NCBI GenBank assembly: GCA_964403015.1
Contig: CAYOEJ010000006.1
Location: forward strand, 1-64,000
Origin: CAYOEJ01 sp964403015
GTDB lineage: Bacteria > Actinomycetota > Actinomycetes > Actinomycetales > Actinomycetaceae
Direction of reading: 5' to 3'
DNA length: 64,000 nucleotides
Shown: positions 7,969 to 16,700 of the stretch, piece after piece
Layout of the letters: the number at the start of each line of letters is the position of its first letter
Position numbering within the stretch: the first letter of the stretch is position 1
Notes under the pieces: model-generated
What the model saw: the letters and a program-made list of their open reading frames with translations, nothing else
Told to the model about the DNA's origin: nothing
The model's database searches: none
Made by a program: the position numbers and the translations under genes

Positions 7969-8682
7969 ATGGCTGCACAGCAGCGAGGACGAGCCCAGGG
8001 CTCGGAGAACGACGGCCAGCGCAACGAGCGCAATGACCGTCGCGGCGAGGGTCGTCGTAACAACGACCGTCGCACCGATCGTCGCGCCGAAGAAAAGAAC
8101 GCTTACATTGAGCGTGTTGTGACGATCAACCGCGTGGCCAAGACCGTCAAGGGCGGCCGTCGCATGTCTTTCACCGCCCTCGTGGTGGTGGGTGACGGCA
8201 ACGGTACCGTTGGCGTTGGCTACGGCAAGGCCAAGGAAGTTCCTGCGGCAATCGCCAAGGGAACCGAAGAGGCAAAGAAGAACTTCTTCAAGGTTCCGCG
8301 TATTGGTTCCACCATTCCGCATCTGGTTCAGGGCGAAGACGCTGCCGGCGTCGTCCTCCTGCGCCCCGCATCGAAGGGTACCGGCGTAATTGCTGGCGGC
8401 CCGGTCCGTGCGGTCATGGAGTGCGCTGGTATCCACGACGTGCTGAGCAAGTCGCTCGGTTCTTCGAACGCAATCAACATCGTTCGTGGAACGGTTGCCG
8501 CACTCAAGCAGCTTGAGCAGCCTGAGGCTGTTGCTGCTCGCCGTGGCCTTCCGCTCGATCAGGTTGCTCCCGCCGCCATGCTCCGCGCACGCGCCGAGCA
8601 CGAAGCCAAGGAGCGCGAGGATGCTGAACTCGAAGCACAGCGTGCAGAGAACGAAGCAGCCGCAGCCGGAGTTGGTGCATGA
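7969..8682 (+). CDS. rpsE: 30S ribosomal protein S5 with extended termini
   Basis: S5 (237 aa) takes part in decoding accuracy and mRNA unwinding. The core runs from ERVVTINRVAKTVKGGRRMSFTALVVVGDG through KSLGSSNAINIVRGT. It is flanked by a basic, Arg/Asn-rich N-terminal extension of about 40 residues and a charged Ala/Glu-rich C-terminal tail of about 30 residues, so it is much longer than the 166 residues of E. coli S5. Both extensions are low complexity, as seen in other actinobacteria. The stop overlaps rpmD by one base. Confidence 0.98.
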   Translation: MAAQQRGRAQGSENDGQRNERNDRRGEGRRNNDRRTDRRAEEKNAYIERVVTINRVAKTVKGGRRMSFTALVVVGDGNGTVGVGYGKAKEVPAAIAKGTEEAKKNFFKVPRIGSTIPHLVQGEDAAGVVLLRPASKGTGVIAGGPVRAVMECAGIHDVLSKSLGSSNAINIVRGTVAALKQLEQPEAVAARRGLPLDQVAPAAMLRARAEHEAKEREDAELEAQRAENEAAAAGVGA

Positions 8683-8858
8683 TGCTGAAGATTACGCAGA
8701 AGAAGGGCCTTGTAGGCACCAAGCAGAACCAGCGCGAAACTATGCGCACGCTGGGTCTGCGTAAGATCCACCAGTCGGTTACCCGCGAAGATACCCCTGC
8801 GGTACGCGGCATGATCCGTACGGTGGCACACCTCGTAACCGTGGAGGAGGTTGACTGA
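8682..8858 (+). CDS. rpmD: 50S ribosomal protein L30
   Basis: A 58-residue product beginning MLKITQKKGLVGTKQNQRET, then MRTLGLRKIHQSV and MIRTVAHLVTVEEV, the standard L30 pattern of a small ferredoxin-like RNA-binding protein on the 50S solvent side. An in-frame ATG three bases earlier (8679) would add one residue. The gene overlaps rpsE by one base and rplO by one base (TGATG), the expected spc arrangement. It is easily missed because it is so short. Confidence 0.96.
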   Translation: MLKITQKKGLVGTKQNQRETMRTLGLRKIHQSVTREDTPAVRGMIRTVAHLVTVEEVD

Positions 8859-9328
8859 TGTCGGAAGAGAAGACTACCGAATCCGCTGATGTTCTCAAGA
8901 TTCACGATCTGCGCCCCGCACCGGGAGCCAAGAAGGCTCGTACCCGTGTTGGTCGTGGTGAAGGATCGAAGGGTAAGACCGCTGGTCGCGGTACCAAGGG
9001 CACGAAGGCTCGTTACCAGGTACCCGCCGGCTTCGAAGGCGGCCAGATGCCGTTGCATATGCGCCTTCCGAAGCTTCGTGGTTTCAAGAACCCAGCCCGC
9101 GTCGAGTACCAGGTTGTTAACCTGTCGACTCTAGGCGAGCTTTTCCCCGAAGGCGGCGACGTCACCGTTGAGGATCTGGTTTCGAAGGGCGCTGTACGCC
9201 CCAAGAAGCTCGTCAAGGTCCTCGGCAATGGTGAGATCGACGTCAAGCTCAACGTCACCGTTGATGCCTGGTCTGGCTCCGCCAAGGAGAAGATTGAGGC
9301 TGCCGGCGGTTCGCTTGAGAAGCGATAA
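8858..9328 (+). CDS. rplO: 50S ribosomal protein L15
   Basis: L15 (156 aa) is a late-assembly 50S protein. The N-terminal glycine/arginine-rich region (RTRVGRGEGSKGKTAGRGTKG, about residues 30-50) and the MPLHMRLPKLRGFKNP segment identify it. The first 20 residues are an acidic extension before LRPAPGAKKARTR. It is the last ribosomal gene of the spc cluster and is followed by a hairpin, separating it from secY. Confidence 0.98.
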   Translation: MSEEKTTESADVLKIHDLRPAPGAKKARTRVGRGEGSKGKTAGRGTKGTKARYQVPAGFEGGQMPLHMRLPKLRGFKNPARVEYQVVNLSTLGELFPEGGDVTVEDLVSKGAVRPKKLVKVLGNGEIDVKLNVTVDAWSGSAKEKIEAAGGSLEKR

Positions 9329-9338
9329 CGCTTAACAG

Positions 9339-9388
9339 ATGCGGATCGGCTTTCATCTTGACTGGTGAAAGCCGGTCCGCATTTCACT
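9339..9388 (+). terminator. Hairpin terminator after rplO
   Basis: The arms ATGCGGATCGGCTTTCA and TGAAAGCCGGTCCGCAT pair over 17 positions with one T/G wobble around a short loop (9339-9382). The 3' side continues TTCACTTT, a weak T-rich tail. This probably ends or attenuates the spc transcript, leaving secY-adk-map to a separate promoter in the 190 bases that follow. That stretch holds a TATAGT (-10-like, 9498-9503) but no convincing -35. Confidence 0.75.
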
Positions 9389-9580
9389 TTGGGAGATGGG
9401 TGACCATCTACCTAAACTTTGAAACTTTCTAGCGTCAGCCGGGATTGGCTGATCTATTGATGGCATGATCGATTCATTTGAATCGGACAGTTGCGGGTAT
9501 AGTGGCGATGGAATAGCACGCGCACTAATCGGCACTATGCTGAAGCTGCCACCATGTGGCCCAACACCGGAGGAACTCTC

Positions 9581-10867
9581 TTGCTGAAAGCACTGATCTC
9601 GGCGTTCCGCACACCAGATCTGCGGCGCAAGCTGCTGTTCACCATGATGATCATGGTGATTTACAGGCTTGGCACCTTCATCCCCGCTCCGTTCGTTTCC
9701 TACGAGAACGTCAAGCAGTGTCTTGATCAGCAGGGTACTGCTGACATCTTGACAATGATGAACATGTTCTCCGGTGGTGCGATGCTGCAGCTGTCGGTCT
9801 TCGCACTCGGAATCATGCCTTACATTACGGCGTCAATTATTGTGCAGCTGATGCGCGTGGTTATCCCGCGTTTCGAAGAACTGCATAAGGAAGGCCAGTC
9901 TGGCACCGCGAAGCTCACCGAGTACACGCGTTACTTCACCATCTTCCTTGCGCTGATGCAGTCCGCGGTGATGGTGTCCGTCGCCAACGGCGCGCTCTTC
10001 CCCGGCTGCCCGGTGGATCCGATTCCGGATGCTAGCCCCGGCCGCTCGATTCTGGCTATTCTTGCAATGACCGCCGGTACCGGCCTCATCATGTGGCTTG
10101 CCGAGCTCATCACCGAGCGCGGCGTTGGTAACGGCATGTCGCTGCTCATCTTTACTGGCATTGCTGCATCGTTCCCCACGATGATCGCAACCGTTGGTCG
10201 CTCCGACGGCGGCCTGTCCCGTGTTCTTATCGTTCTCGCAATGTTCCTTGCAATCACGCTCGTGGTTGTCTTCGTGGAGCAGTCACAGCGCCGAATTCCG
10301 GTCCAGTACGCAAAGCGTGTGGTTGGCCGACGCACTTACGGTGGCACCTCCACCTACATTCCGCTGAAGATCAACATGGCGAACGTTATCCCGGTAATCT
10401 TCGCGTCCTCCATTCTTTCCTTGCCGCAGATGATCACCCAGTTCGGTGACCAGAACGCTGGATGGGTTCAGTGGCTGCAGGTCCACTTCCGGCCGTCGTC
10501 ACCGTGGTACCTGCTGACCTTCTTCCTCCTCATCGTGTTCTTCGCGTTCTTCTACACGTCGATCACGTTCAACCCGGAGGACGTTGCGGACAACATGAAG
10601 CGTTACGGCGGATTTATCCCAGGCATTCGAGCTGGGCAGCCAACCGCTGATTACCTGCGCTACGTCATCAACCGCATCAACTGGGTTGGTGCCCTTTATC
10701 TCGCTACGATTGCGCTCATTCCGCAGATCGTTTTCAACCAGATGGGCATCGTCTCTATGGCGTTCGGTGGCACCTCGATCATCATCCTCGTCGGTGTTGG
10801 TCTCCAGACAGTTAAGGATATCGACGCCCAGCTTCAGCAGCGTCACTATGAAGGGTTCTTGCGATGA
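9581..10867 (+). CDS. secY: Preprotein translocase subunit SecY
   Basis: SecY (428 aa) forms the protein-conducting channel with SecE and SecG. The start LLKALISAFRTPDLRRKLLFTM is the actinobacterial SecY N-terminus; hydrophobic segments follow for ten membrane spans, with the cytosolic loop RRIPVQYAKRVVGRRTYGG and the end VLVGVGLQTVKDIDAQL. The TTG at 9581 is chosen because GGAGGA lies six bases upstream and the family starts here; an ATG at 9554 is in frame but has no ribosome binding site. The stop overlaps adk (ATGA). Confidence 0.97.
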   Translation: MLKALISAFRTPDLRRKLLFTMMIMVIYRLGTFIPAPFVSYENVKQCLDQQGTADILTMMNMFSGGAMLQLSVFALGIMPYITASIIVQLMRVVIPRFEELHKEGQSGTAKLTEYTRYFTIFLALMQSAVMVSVANGALFPGCPVDPIPDASPGRSILAILAMTAGTGLIMWLAELITERGVGNGMSLLIFTGIAASFPTMIATVGRSDGGLSRVLIVLAMFLAITLVVVFVEQSQRRIPVQYAKRVVGRRTYGGTSTYIPLKINMANVIPVIFASSILSLPQMITQFGDQNAGWVQWLQVHFRPSSPWYLLTFFLLIVFFAFFYTSITFNPEDVADNMKRYGGFIPGIRAGQPTADYLRYVINRINWVGALYLATIALIPQIVFNQMGIVSMAFGGTSIIILVGVGLQTVKDIDAQLQQRHYEGFLR

Positions 10868-11445
10868 CTTTTCGTCTAGTCCTCGTCGGTCCGCCAGGGT
10901 CCGGCAAGGGCACTCAAGCGACAATTCTTAGCGAACGTCTTGGCATCCCCGCCATCTCGTCCGGCGCTATCTTTCGAGCAGAAATTGCTACGGGTAGCGA
11001 AGTAGGGCAAATTGCCGCCAGCTTTATCGACGACGGAAACCTCGTCCCCGATGATGTCACGAATGTGATCGTCAGCCACCGCTTGTCACAGCCAGATGCG
11101 CAGCAGGGCTTCCTTCTTGACGGATACCCGCGTAACCCGGATCAAGTGAGCAAGCTTGATGAGATGCTTGCCGAGTACGGCCACAGGCTTGACGCGGTTA
11201 TTGAGTTGACGATTCCAGACGAAGAAATTATGGATCGCCTACTTCATCGCGCCGAGGTTGAACATCGCGCTGACGATACGCGCGACGTCATCCAGCATCG
11301 CATCGAGGTCTACCACAGCACTACCCAGCCACTGATCGATCTTTACGAGGAGCGCGGCATCCTCGTCAGAGTTGATGGCGTCGGTACCATCGATGAGGTT
11401 TTGGAACGTTTGGTGTCCGACGTTCGCGGCTTCCTAGGTCGCTAA
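10864..11445 (+). CDS. adk: Adenylate kinase
   Basis: Catalyses AMP + ATP <-> 2 ADP. The 193-residue product is the short form without a zinc-type LID. The P-loop GPPGSGKGT lies at residues 9-17, the AMP-site helix at ISSGAIFRAEI, the FLLDGYPRN motif in the middle and RADDTRDVIQHRIEVY in the short lid region. Two substitutions stand out against the family: the Asp of SGDxxR is Ala here, and the usual DGFPRT reads DGYPRN. It is coupled to secY and overlaps map by one base. Confidence 0.95.
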   Translation: MTFRLVLVGPPGSGKGTQATILSERLGIPAISSGAIFRAEIATGSEVGQIAASFIDDGNLVPDDVTNVIVSHRLSQPDAQQGFLLDGYPRNPDQVSKLDEMLAEYGHRLDAVIELTIPDEEIMDRLLHRAEVEHRADDTRDVIQHRIEVYHSTTQPLIDLYEERGILVRVDGVGTIDEVLERLVSDVRGFLGR

Positions 11446-12284
11446 TGTTCGGGCGCGACGGAATCGAATATAAGACTGACGACGAGATTCGGAAGATCCG
11501 CAGGGCTTCGCTCGTCGTCGCCCAGGTTCACGCAGCGCTACGTGATGCGACAAAGCCGGGTGTCACCACCGCGGACTTAGATCAGGTTGCCCTCGAGACG
11601 CTGACAGCCGCCGGAGCAAAATCCAATTTCTTTGGCTATTACGGATTCAAGGGTCAAATTTGTACGTCCGTGAATGACGAGATCGTCCACGGCATCCCCG
11701 GTTCGCGGGTCCTTCAGCCGGGAGATATCATTTCGCTCGACTGTGGTGCGGTTGTGGATGGCTGGCACGGAGACGCAGCGATCACGATAGTCGTTCCCGG
11801 TGGCGATTCGGAAGTCTCACGACGCCGCCAGCGCCTTTCCGATATCACTCGCGAAGCGATGTGGGCCGGTATCGCCGCGATGGCCACCGGTAAGCGTGTG
11901 GGCGATATTGGGGACGCCATTGACGATTACGTCAGTTCAATTCCTGCCGATGAACGGCCGGATATCGTGCTCGACTACACGGGTCACGGCATCGGTTCAG
12001 CGATGCACCAACCGCCAGACGTTCTGAACTACTCGGTCAATGGCCGCACGCCAAAACTTAAGCCCGGCATGGTTTTGTGTATCGAACCGATGCTCGTTGC
12101 CGGCGATGAAGCTAACCATGTTCTCGCCGATGACTGGACTGTTGTCACGAACGACGGCTCGGACTCATGTCAGTGGGAGCATCAGGTTGCTCTGCACGCC
12201 AATGGCATCTGGGTACTGTCCGCACCCGATGGGGGAGCCGAGGGCCTTGCGCCGTTTGGCATTGCTCCGACTCCCCTCGATTAG
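11445..12284 (+). CDS. map: Methionine aminopeptidase type I
   Basis: Removes the N-terminal methionine from nascent proteins. The 279-residue enzyme shows all five metal ligands in order: the two Asp of DCGAVVDGWHGDAAIT (about residues 98 and 109), His in GHGIGSAMHQPP, Glu in CIEPMLV and Glu in WEHQVAL. secY-adk-map is a classic bacterial order. Translation is coupled: the start ATG shares the last A of the adk TAA stop. It runs convergently towards the dehydrogenase gene on the other strand with nine bases between the stops and no obvious terminator. Confidence 0.97.
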   Translation: MFGRDGIEYKTDDEIRKIRRASLVVAQVHAALRDATKPGVTTADLDQVALETLTAAGAKSNFFGYYGFKGQICTSVNDEIVHGIPGSRVLQPGDIISLDCGAVVDGWHGDAAITIVVPGGDSEVSRRRQRLSDITREAMWAGIAAMATGKRVGDIGDAIDDYVSSIPADERPDIVLDYTGHGIGSAMHQPPDVLNYSVNGRTPKLKPGMVLCIEPMLVAGDEANHVLADDWTVVTNDGSDSCQWEHQVALHANGIWVLSAPDGGAEGLAPFGIAPTPLD

Positions 12285-12293
12285 ACTCGCTGA

Positions 12294-13355
12294 CTACTCG
12301 ACGTCTTCATTCGACCGTGTCACGTTGATGACGACCTTAATGGCCTCGTCCTTATGCTCTACTGCAGTCTCAAACGCCTTCTTCGCATCCTCTTGGCTGA
12401 ACCGGTGCGTGATCACGGGGGAGGGGTCGTACCTTTCCTCGGACATGTACTGAATGACCTGGTTGATGTCGGTCGCGTTGTACGCCGTGGAGCCTTGAAT
12501 GGTGAGCTCGGAGAGCACGAACGCCGCTTGCGGAATTTCGACCGTGTTGCCGGAAAGCGCCAGCACGATGCAGCGAGCTCCTGGCTTACTTCCACGCACA
12601 TAGTCCCCGATAGCGTTCGGTGTGCCGGCGGAGTCGAAGTAGATATCGACGTCGGGCTTCTTCGTCCCGTACATATCCTCGACACCGCCAAAGCGCTCCG
12701 TCAGGAATTTGATTGGATCGCCGTTATGCGCATTGAAGGGAATTCCGCCGAGCTCTTCGACTACCTTGAGACGGTTTTCAGCGACGTCGACGACGACGAT
12801 ATCTTCGATTCCATTGGCCCTGAGGTTACACAGAACACCGAGTCCGATTGCTCCCGCTCCGTAGACGACAGCGCGCTCGCCTTCCTTCGGTTCGGCGGTA
12901 TTAACTCCGTGGTTAGCAACGCTGAAGGGCTCGATGAGTACGGCCTTGTCGAACGAGACGTTGTCCGGCAGCGGATGAATGTTGTAGTCAATGGCTGCAT
13001 CGTGCAAGGAAATATATTCGGATAGCCCGCCTGCGGAGTCTGCGATTTCTACGGGCGAGCGGCCCTCGCCTTGACGCTTAGAGGTGGTGGGGTTGACCCA
13101 GATTCGGGTGCCGGGCGTAATCCGCTCGTCGTCGACCTCCGGGCCCACCTCGACAATTTCAGAAACGAACTCGTGACCGATCTGGTTGCCCGGGAAGATA
13201 CCGACGTCGTCGCCACCTCTGAGGTACGCGCCGATATCCGTACCGCAGATGCCGCCCTGGTTGTTCTTGACGAGAACGTCTTTCGGGCCAAGTTCTGGCA
13301 TGGGACGATCCTCGACGGCTATGTCGCCAATTCCGTTGTAAATTACTGCCCGCAT
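12294..13355 (-). CDS. Zinc-dependent alcohol/polyol dehydrogenase-like MDR protein
   Basis: A 353-residue medium-chain dehydrogenase/reductase. Catalytic zinc ligands are visible as C37 (GGICGTD), H61-E62 (GHEF) and the glutamate of LIEPFSVANHG; the NAD(P)-binding Rossmann motif is VYGAGAIGLG. Overall it resembles the threonine/butanediol/sorbitol dehydrogenase branch. The structural-zinc lobe has no cysteines, so that zinc is absent. The substrate cannot be deduced. It stands alone on the minus strand, downstream of the exporter operon; the 105-base gap upstream of its ATG probably holds its promoter. AAAGGAATACTC precedes the start. Confidence 0.85.
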   Translation of the reverse strand: MRAVIYNGIGDIAVEDRPMPELGPKDVLVKNNQGGICGTDIGAYLRGGDDVGIFPGNQIGHEFVSEIVEVGPEVDDERITPGTRIWVNPTTSKRQGEGRSPVEIADSAGGLSEYISLHDAAIDYNIHPLPDNVSFDKAVLIEPFSVANHGVNTAEPKEGERAVVYGAGAIGLGVLCNLRANGIEDIVVVDVAENRLKVVEELGGIPFNAHNGDPIKFLTERFGGVEDMYGTKKPDVDIYFDSAGTPNAIGDYVRGSKPGARCIVLALSGNTVEIPQAAFVLSELTIQGSTAYNATDINQVIQYMSEERYDPSPVITHRFSQEDAKKAFETAVEHKDEAIKVVINVTRSNEDVE

Positions 13356-13460
13356 GAGTATTCCTTTCGTCGTGCTGTCTTGTGACTCTGATTACAGTGT
13401 ACGAAAGGGTGGAATTGTCAGGGTTGGTTTTGCTCAGCGCTAAAGAGCGACGTTGGTCGC

Positions 13461-14288
13461 TTACAGATCCTTGCGGCATACGGCAATCGATGCCACGACG
13501 AGTGCTGCTGCAATGACAAGGAGTGCGCCGCCAAACTGCCACCAGAACTCGCTAGCGCCCCATGTTTCGCGGATCGCCACGGAGCCATCCGTCATCCCAG
13601 CTACGTCAAGCGGTCGGCCGTCGTCGGCAACGATTTCGCCGGCTGCGCCCATCAGGCCGAATGGCGAATGTCTAGCCAGCCACGGTACTGCACCAAGGGC
13701 TGCGCCTATCAAGTAGAGCCCCAAGGTGGTCGCTATAGCGCCGATAAGTGAACGAATCGTCACGGCCACAAGGACGCCGAGAGCACCGAACATGACGGTA
13801 GCCACGAACCACAGGCCGGTGGCGGCGAGAACGGAGGCGACGTGAACGTCGGGGAATAAAAGGTAGGCGGAAATGACGGTGACTCCACCGCCAACTGCGG
13901 CAGCAACAGCGCCGATGATTGCGGCCGACGCGAGCGGCGCGGTTACAATCGCAGTCCGACTAACAGGACGCGTGAGGACGTGACGCCCGGCGGGAGTGTA
14001 GAGGGCTGCATGAACGTCATAGGCGACCGCAATAGTTACCATCAACGTGCCGATCTGGCTGAGGTTCTTCACCCACTGCTGCCACACTGATGCGTAGCTG
14101 GGCTCTGGTAGTATCGCCAAAGCGTCGGCACCAAGGGCGGCGCTAATGAGCTCATTGCCCCAACGTCCAGTCGCAGCCGAAAGCACTGCAAGGAATACAA
14201 AGACGAGCACGAAAAGAACGAGCCTGCGCGTTGCAACAGCTCCCCGAAGATGAAGCGCGAGCACGGTTGAAAAACTAGCCACGTCCAT
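13461..14288 (-). CDS. ABC-2 type transporter permease
   Basis: A 275-residue membrane protein with about six hydrophobic spans, beginning with a cytosolic N-terminus and a span at LVLFVLVFVFLAVLSA, and ending with GGALLVIAAALVVASIAV and a short basic tail. Length, hydrophobic pattern and the 14-base overlap with the ATPase gene upstream identify it as the membrane subunit of an ABC-2 exporter. No substrate motif is visible. It is the last gene of the PadR-led operon (16685 to 13461). Confidence 0.85.
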   Translation of the reverse strand: MDVASFSTVLALHLRGAVATRRLVLFVLVFVFLAVLSAATGRWGNELISAALGADALAILPEPSYASVWQQWVKNLSQIGTLMVTIAVAYDVHAALYTPAGRHVLTRPVSRTAIVTAPLASAAIIGAVAAAVGGGVTVISAYLLFPDVHVASVLAATGLWFVATVMFGALGVLVAVTIRSLIGAIATTLGLYLIGAALGAVPWLARHSPFGLMGAAGEIVADDGRPLDVAGMTDGSVAIRETWGASEFWWQFGGALLVIAAALVVASIAVCRKDL

Positions 14289-15201
14289 CGCCTACCAAAC
14301 CAAGGAAAATTTCTTCCATCGTGGGCTGATCACGGTTAAGTGCGATGAGCCCTGTGCCAGCATCGCTAATGATCTGCGGAATTCGCTTCGCCGCTTCGCT
14401 TTCATTGTCAGTGGTGATTCGTATGTGGTTACCCGATTGGACGACGCCGGTTGCCCACGGCTCACGACGTAACCGTTCGGCGGTGTTCTTGCTAGAGGAG
14501 TCCAGCGTCAGCTCGAGTGATGTGCCAATACTTGCGCGAAGATCATCCATCTTCGATTGTGCTACCACGGTGTTTTGCAGAATGAGTACGTGGTCGCACA
14601 CGCGATCGACGTCGTCGAGTAAATGGGTGGAGAAGAGAATGGTGGCATGCTGGCTGACATCCTTAATGAGGTCGAGGAGGTCGCGCCGGCCGCGTGGGTC
14701 AAGGGCGGTGGTTGGTTCGTCCAAGATAAGTAGGTCAGGTGCGGCGATGAGCGCCTGGGCAATGCTCAATCGCTGGCGCATACCCCGCGACCATCCACCT
14801 ATTCGTGTGGTGACGCCCGCTAGATCAACCAACTCGAGAAGCATGGGGATGCGACGCTCGGCAATCTTGCCGTTTACAGCCATGAGCTTGGCAGCGCTTG
14901 CGAGATACTCTTTACTGGTCATCCATCCCTCAAAGTCGGGGACATCGGGTACGTAGCCAACTCTTGACCGAATCTTGATGCTGTCTGACGGGCTATCGAG
15001 TATCCGTACCGTTCCCGAATCTGCATGCGCCAAACCCAAAATGATACTAATCAGAGTGGTCTTACCGGCACCGTTAGGCCCGAGAAGGCCGAAGATCGAG
15101 CCGCGGGGAACCTCAAAGCTGACATCGGTCAGCGCCTGCACCTCGCCAAATGCCTTGGAAAGCGTGCGAACTTCGAGCGCGTTGCTCAGCGGGTTTCCCA
15201 T
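14275..15201 (-). CDS. ABC transporter ATP-binding protein (exporter class)
   Basis: A 308-residue ATPase. Walker A is LGPNGAGKTT (about residues 37-46), the signature region reads GGWSRGMRQRLSIAQAL, the DrrA-like form in which the canonical LSGGQ is SRGMRQ, and Walker B is LLILDEPTTALDPRGR. The C-terminal 80 residues form the accessory domain seen in ABC-2 exporter ATPases. It overlaps both neighbours (16 bases with the small membrane protein, 14 with the permease), so the operon is translationally coupled. The substrate is unknown; peptides or drugs are typical for this class. Confidence 0.9.
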   Translation of the reverse strand: MGNPLSNALEVRTLSKAFGEVQALTDVSFEVPRGSIFGLLGPNGAGKTTLISIILGLAHADSGTVRILDSPSDSIKIRSRVGYVPDVPDFEGWMTSKEYLASAAKLMAVNGKIAERRIPMLLELVDLAGVTTRIGGWSRGMRQRLSIAQALIAAPDLLILDEPTTALDPRGRRDLLDLIKDVSQHATILFSTHLLDDVDRVCDHVLILQNTVVAQSKMDDLRASIGTSLELTLDSSSKNTAERLRREPWATGVVQSGNHIRITTDNESEAAKRIPQIISDAGTGLIALNRDQPTMEEIFLGLVGDGRG

Positions 15202-15500
15202 ATGTCGTGCACACTCACGTCGTCGCGCTTTGGCTGCTTTGGCAGGTGTCGTTCGTTTTCGTTCCTGCTTGTCGGATCAGCGTACTGAGGCGCAATGACG
15301 GCGAGAAACACGATTGGGCCGATGATCTGGCCAAGAATAATGACAATGAGCGAGCCCCATTTGGCTGCGCCGGCTAACGCGCTCGGATGCTGGGTCTTTC
15401 GCATCCATACTCTAAGCGCAATGATCATCAGGACGATTTGAACGGTAATGAGTGCCCCGAGACCGACGGCCTGGGCGGTACTGAGATCTGTAAGGCTCAT
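15186..15500 (-). CDS. Small membrane protein, PLDc_N-like
   Basis: A 104-residue protein with two hydrophobic helices: AVGLGALITVQIVLMIIALRVW and WGSLIVIILGQIIGPIVFLAV. Between and after them lie basic and charged residues. This two-helix pattern with xxxGxxxGPIxF is that of the phospholipase D nuclease N-terminal (PLDc_N) domain, frequent in small proteins beside ABC-2 exporters; there is no nuclease domain here. It starts with ATG overlapping the HAAS-type gene stop by four bases. It probably supports the exporter in the membrane, but this is inference from position. Confidence 0.75.
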   Translation of the reverse strand: MSLTDLSTAQAVGLGALITVQIVLMIIALRVWMRKTQHPSALAGAAKWGSLIVIILGQIIGPIVFLAVIAPQYADPTSRNENERHLPKQPKRDDVSVHDIWETR

Positions 15501-16354
15501 GACTTGCCTCCTGACGGCTGGCTAGCGCCGACCGAGTGTGTGCGATCCGGAGCGGCCACATTCTCCAAACCGGACTTCACGGCCCACACCATCATGCCGA
15601 GCGGTGCAGTGACGACTAGTGATTTGGGAACGTTGAACCATGCCGAACCGCGCCCCCTTTCGGCAGCCACAAGGATTTCGGCAAGCGAGCTCGTTACTGC
15701 TGCGTTGATTCCCGTAGCCACAGATGCAGTGATAAGCCGGTCAGCTGCAGACTTTCGCGTGGCTGCGAAGGCTGCGCTCGCGATTGCTCCCGTGGCATAG
15801 AGCGCCGCCGTCACCTTCGCGTTTCCGAGTTTCTGGATATGGCCCGAGGCACTGATCCTTGTCGGGACCCGATCGGCCCGCGCAACGAGAGCGGCTAGCA
15901 CCACTCCAGAACCTGCGAGAGCGTGCGGAAGCGTCTCGACCACGCGCGTGACCTGTGGAGAAATTGCCGCCACGACGTCGTCGTCAAAATCATCGGGGCG
16001 AAGCCAGCCAAGCCTGACGGCAACTGCGCCGAGGTTAATGTCCCACCCAATCCCGATAGAGCGAGGAATGAGGATGCGCGCATCTGTTGGATCCCACCAG
16101 TGGGAACGGCCCTCGGGGGAGTCCTTCAGACCTTCAACGTTCGGTGCGTACCAGTCGCGCGCGTCGTCGCCGTCGTCGTCGGCGTTGTCAGCGATTACTG
16201 AGCGAGCGAACTCCTTCGGATCGCCGAAGCTAGCGAGTGGCACTCCGTCCTCGAGAAGATAACGCAGTTCGGCGATGAGCGAATCTGATTCGGTGCCCGC
16301 GGGAAGTTCGGCCTTGAGGCTTGCAAGCCACTCGGTGGCGGTCATGTCAGTCAT
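15497..16354 (-). CDS. HAAS-like domain membrane-associated protein of the PadR operon
   Basis: A 285-residue protein. The first 60 residues (ATEWLASLKAELPAG, LIAELRYLLEDG, FGDPKEFARSVIAD) match the helical HAAS/DUF1700 pattern that is typically encoded next to PadR regulators. After an acidic Asp-rich linker come a central region and two to three weakly hydrophobic helices. The last 25 residues are polar. It overlaps padR by eight bases. HAAS proteins are thought to couple membrane state to their PadR partner; the assignment here rests on the N-terminal pattern and gene order. Confidence 0.65.
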   Translation of the reverse strand: MTDMTATEWLASLKAELPAGTESDSLIAELRYLLEDGVPLASFGDPKEFARSVIADNADDDGDDARDWYAPNVEGLKDSPEGRSHWWDPTDARILIPRSIGIGWDINLGAVAVRLGWLRPDDFDDDVVAAISPQVTRVVETLPHALAGSGVVLAALVARADRVPTRISASGHIQKLGNAKVTAALYATGAIASAAFAATRKSAADRLITASVATGINAAVTSSLAEILVAAERGRGSAWFNVPKSLVVTAPLGMMVWAVKSGLENVAAPDRTHSVGASQPSGGKS

Positions 16355-16685
16355 CGTCAGCTCCTAAGAGTGTGTTGAGTGAGGCGGTGAGTTCGCGCCA
16401 TGCGTCGCGTAATTGACCGAACTCGTTGCGTCCAGATGTGGTGAGTGAGTAGTACTTGCGTGGCGGACCAGAGGGAGATTCCACCCACGACGTACTGACG
16501 ACGCCGGAGCCGGAGAGTCTCTTTAGCAGCGGGTAGATGGTGCCTGCTGAGGCATCCAGTCCGCTGTGGGAACTAAGCGATTCAACTAGTTCGCCGCCAT
16601 AGTGATCCTTGCGAGCGAGCAGCGCCAAAACCGCGAGTTCGACCGTGCCTTTTCTTAACTGTGCTGTAGAGCTTGCCATATCCAA
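16347..16685 (-). CDS. PadR family transcriptional regulator
   Basis: A 112-residue winged-helix protein. The pattern LRKGTVELAVLALLARKDHYGGELVESL, GTIYPLLKRLSGSGVVSTSW and PPRKYYSLTTSGRNEF is diagnostic of the short PadR-like class. Such regulators usually repress the downstream ABC exporter and respond to its substrate. It is the first gene of a five-gene overlapping operon (padR, HAAS protein, PLDc_N protein, ATPase, permease). A candidate operator lies 16 bases before its start codon. Confidence 0.9.
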   Translation of the reverse strand: MDMASSTAQLRKGTVELAVLALLARKDHYGGELVESLSSHSGLDASAGTIYPLLKRLSGSGVVSTSWVESPSGPPRKYYSLTTSGRNEFGQLRDAWRELTASLNTLLGADDD

Positions 16686-16700
16686 TCCTTGTCACGCCTG

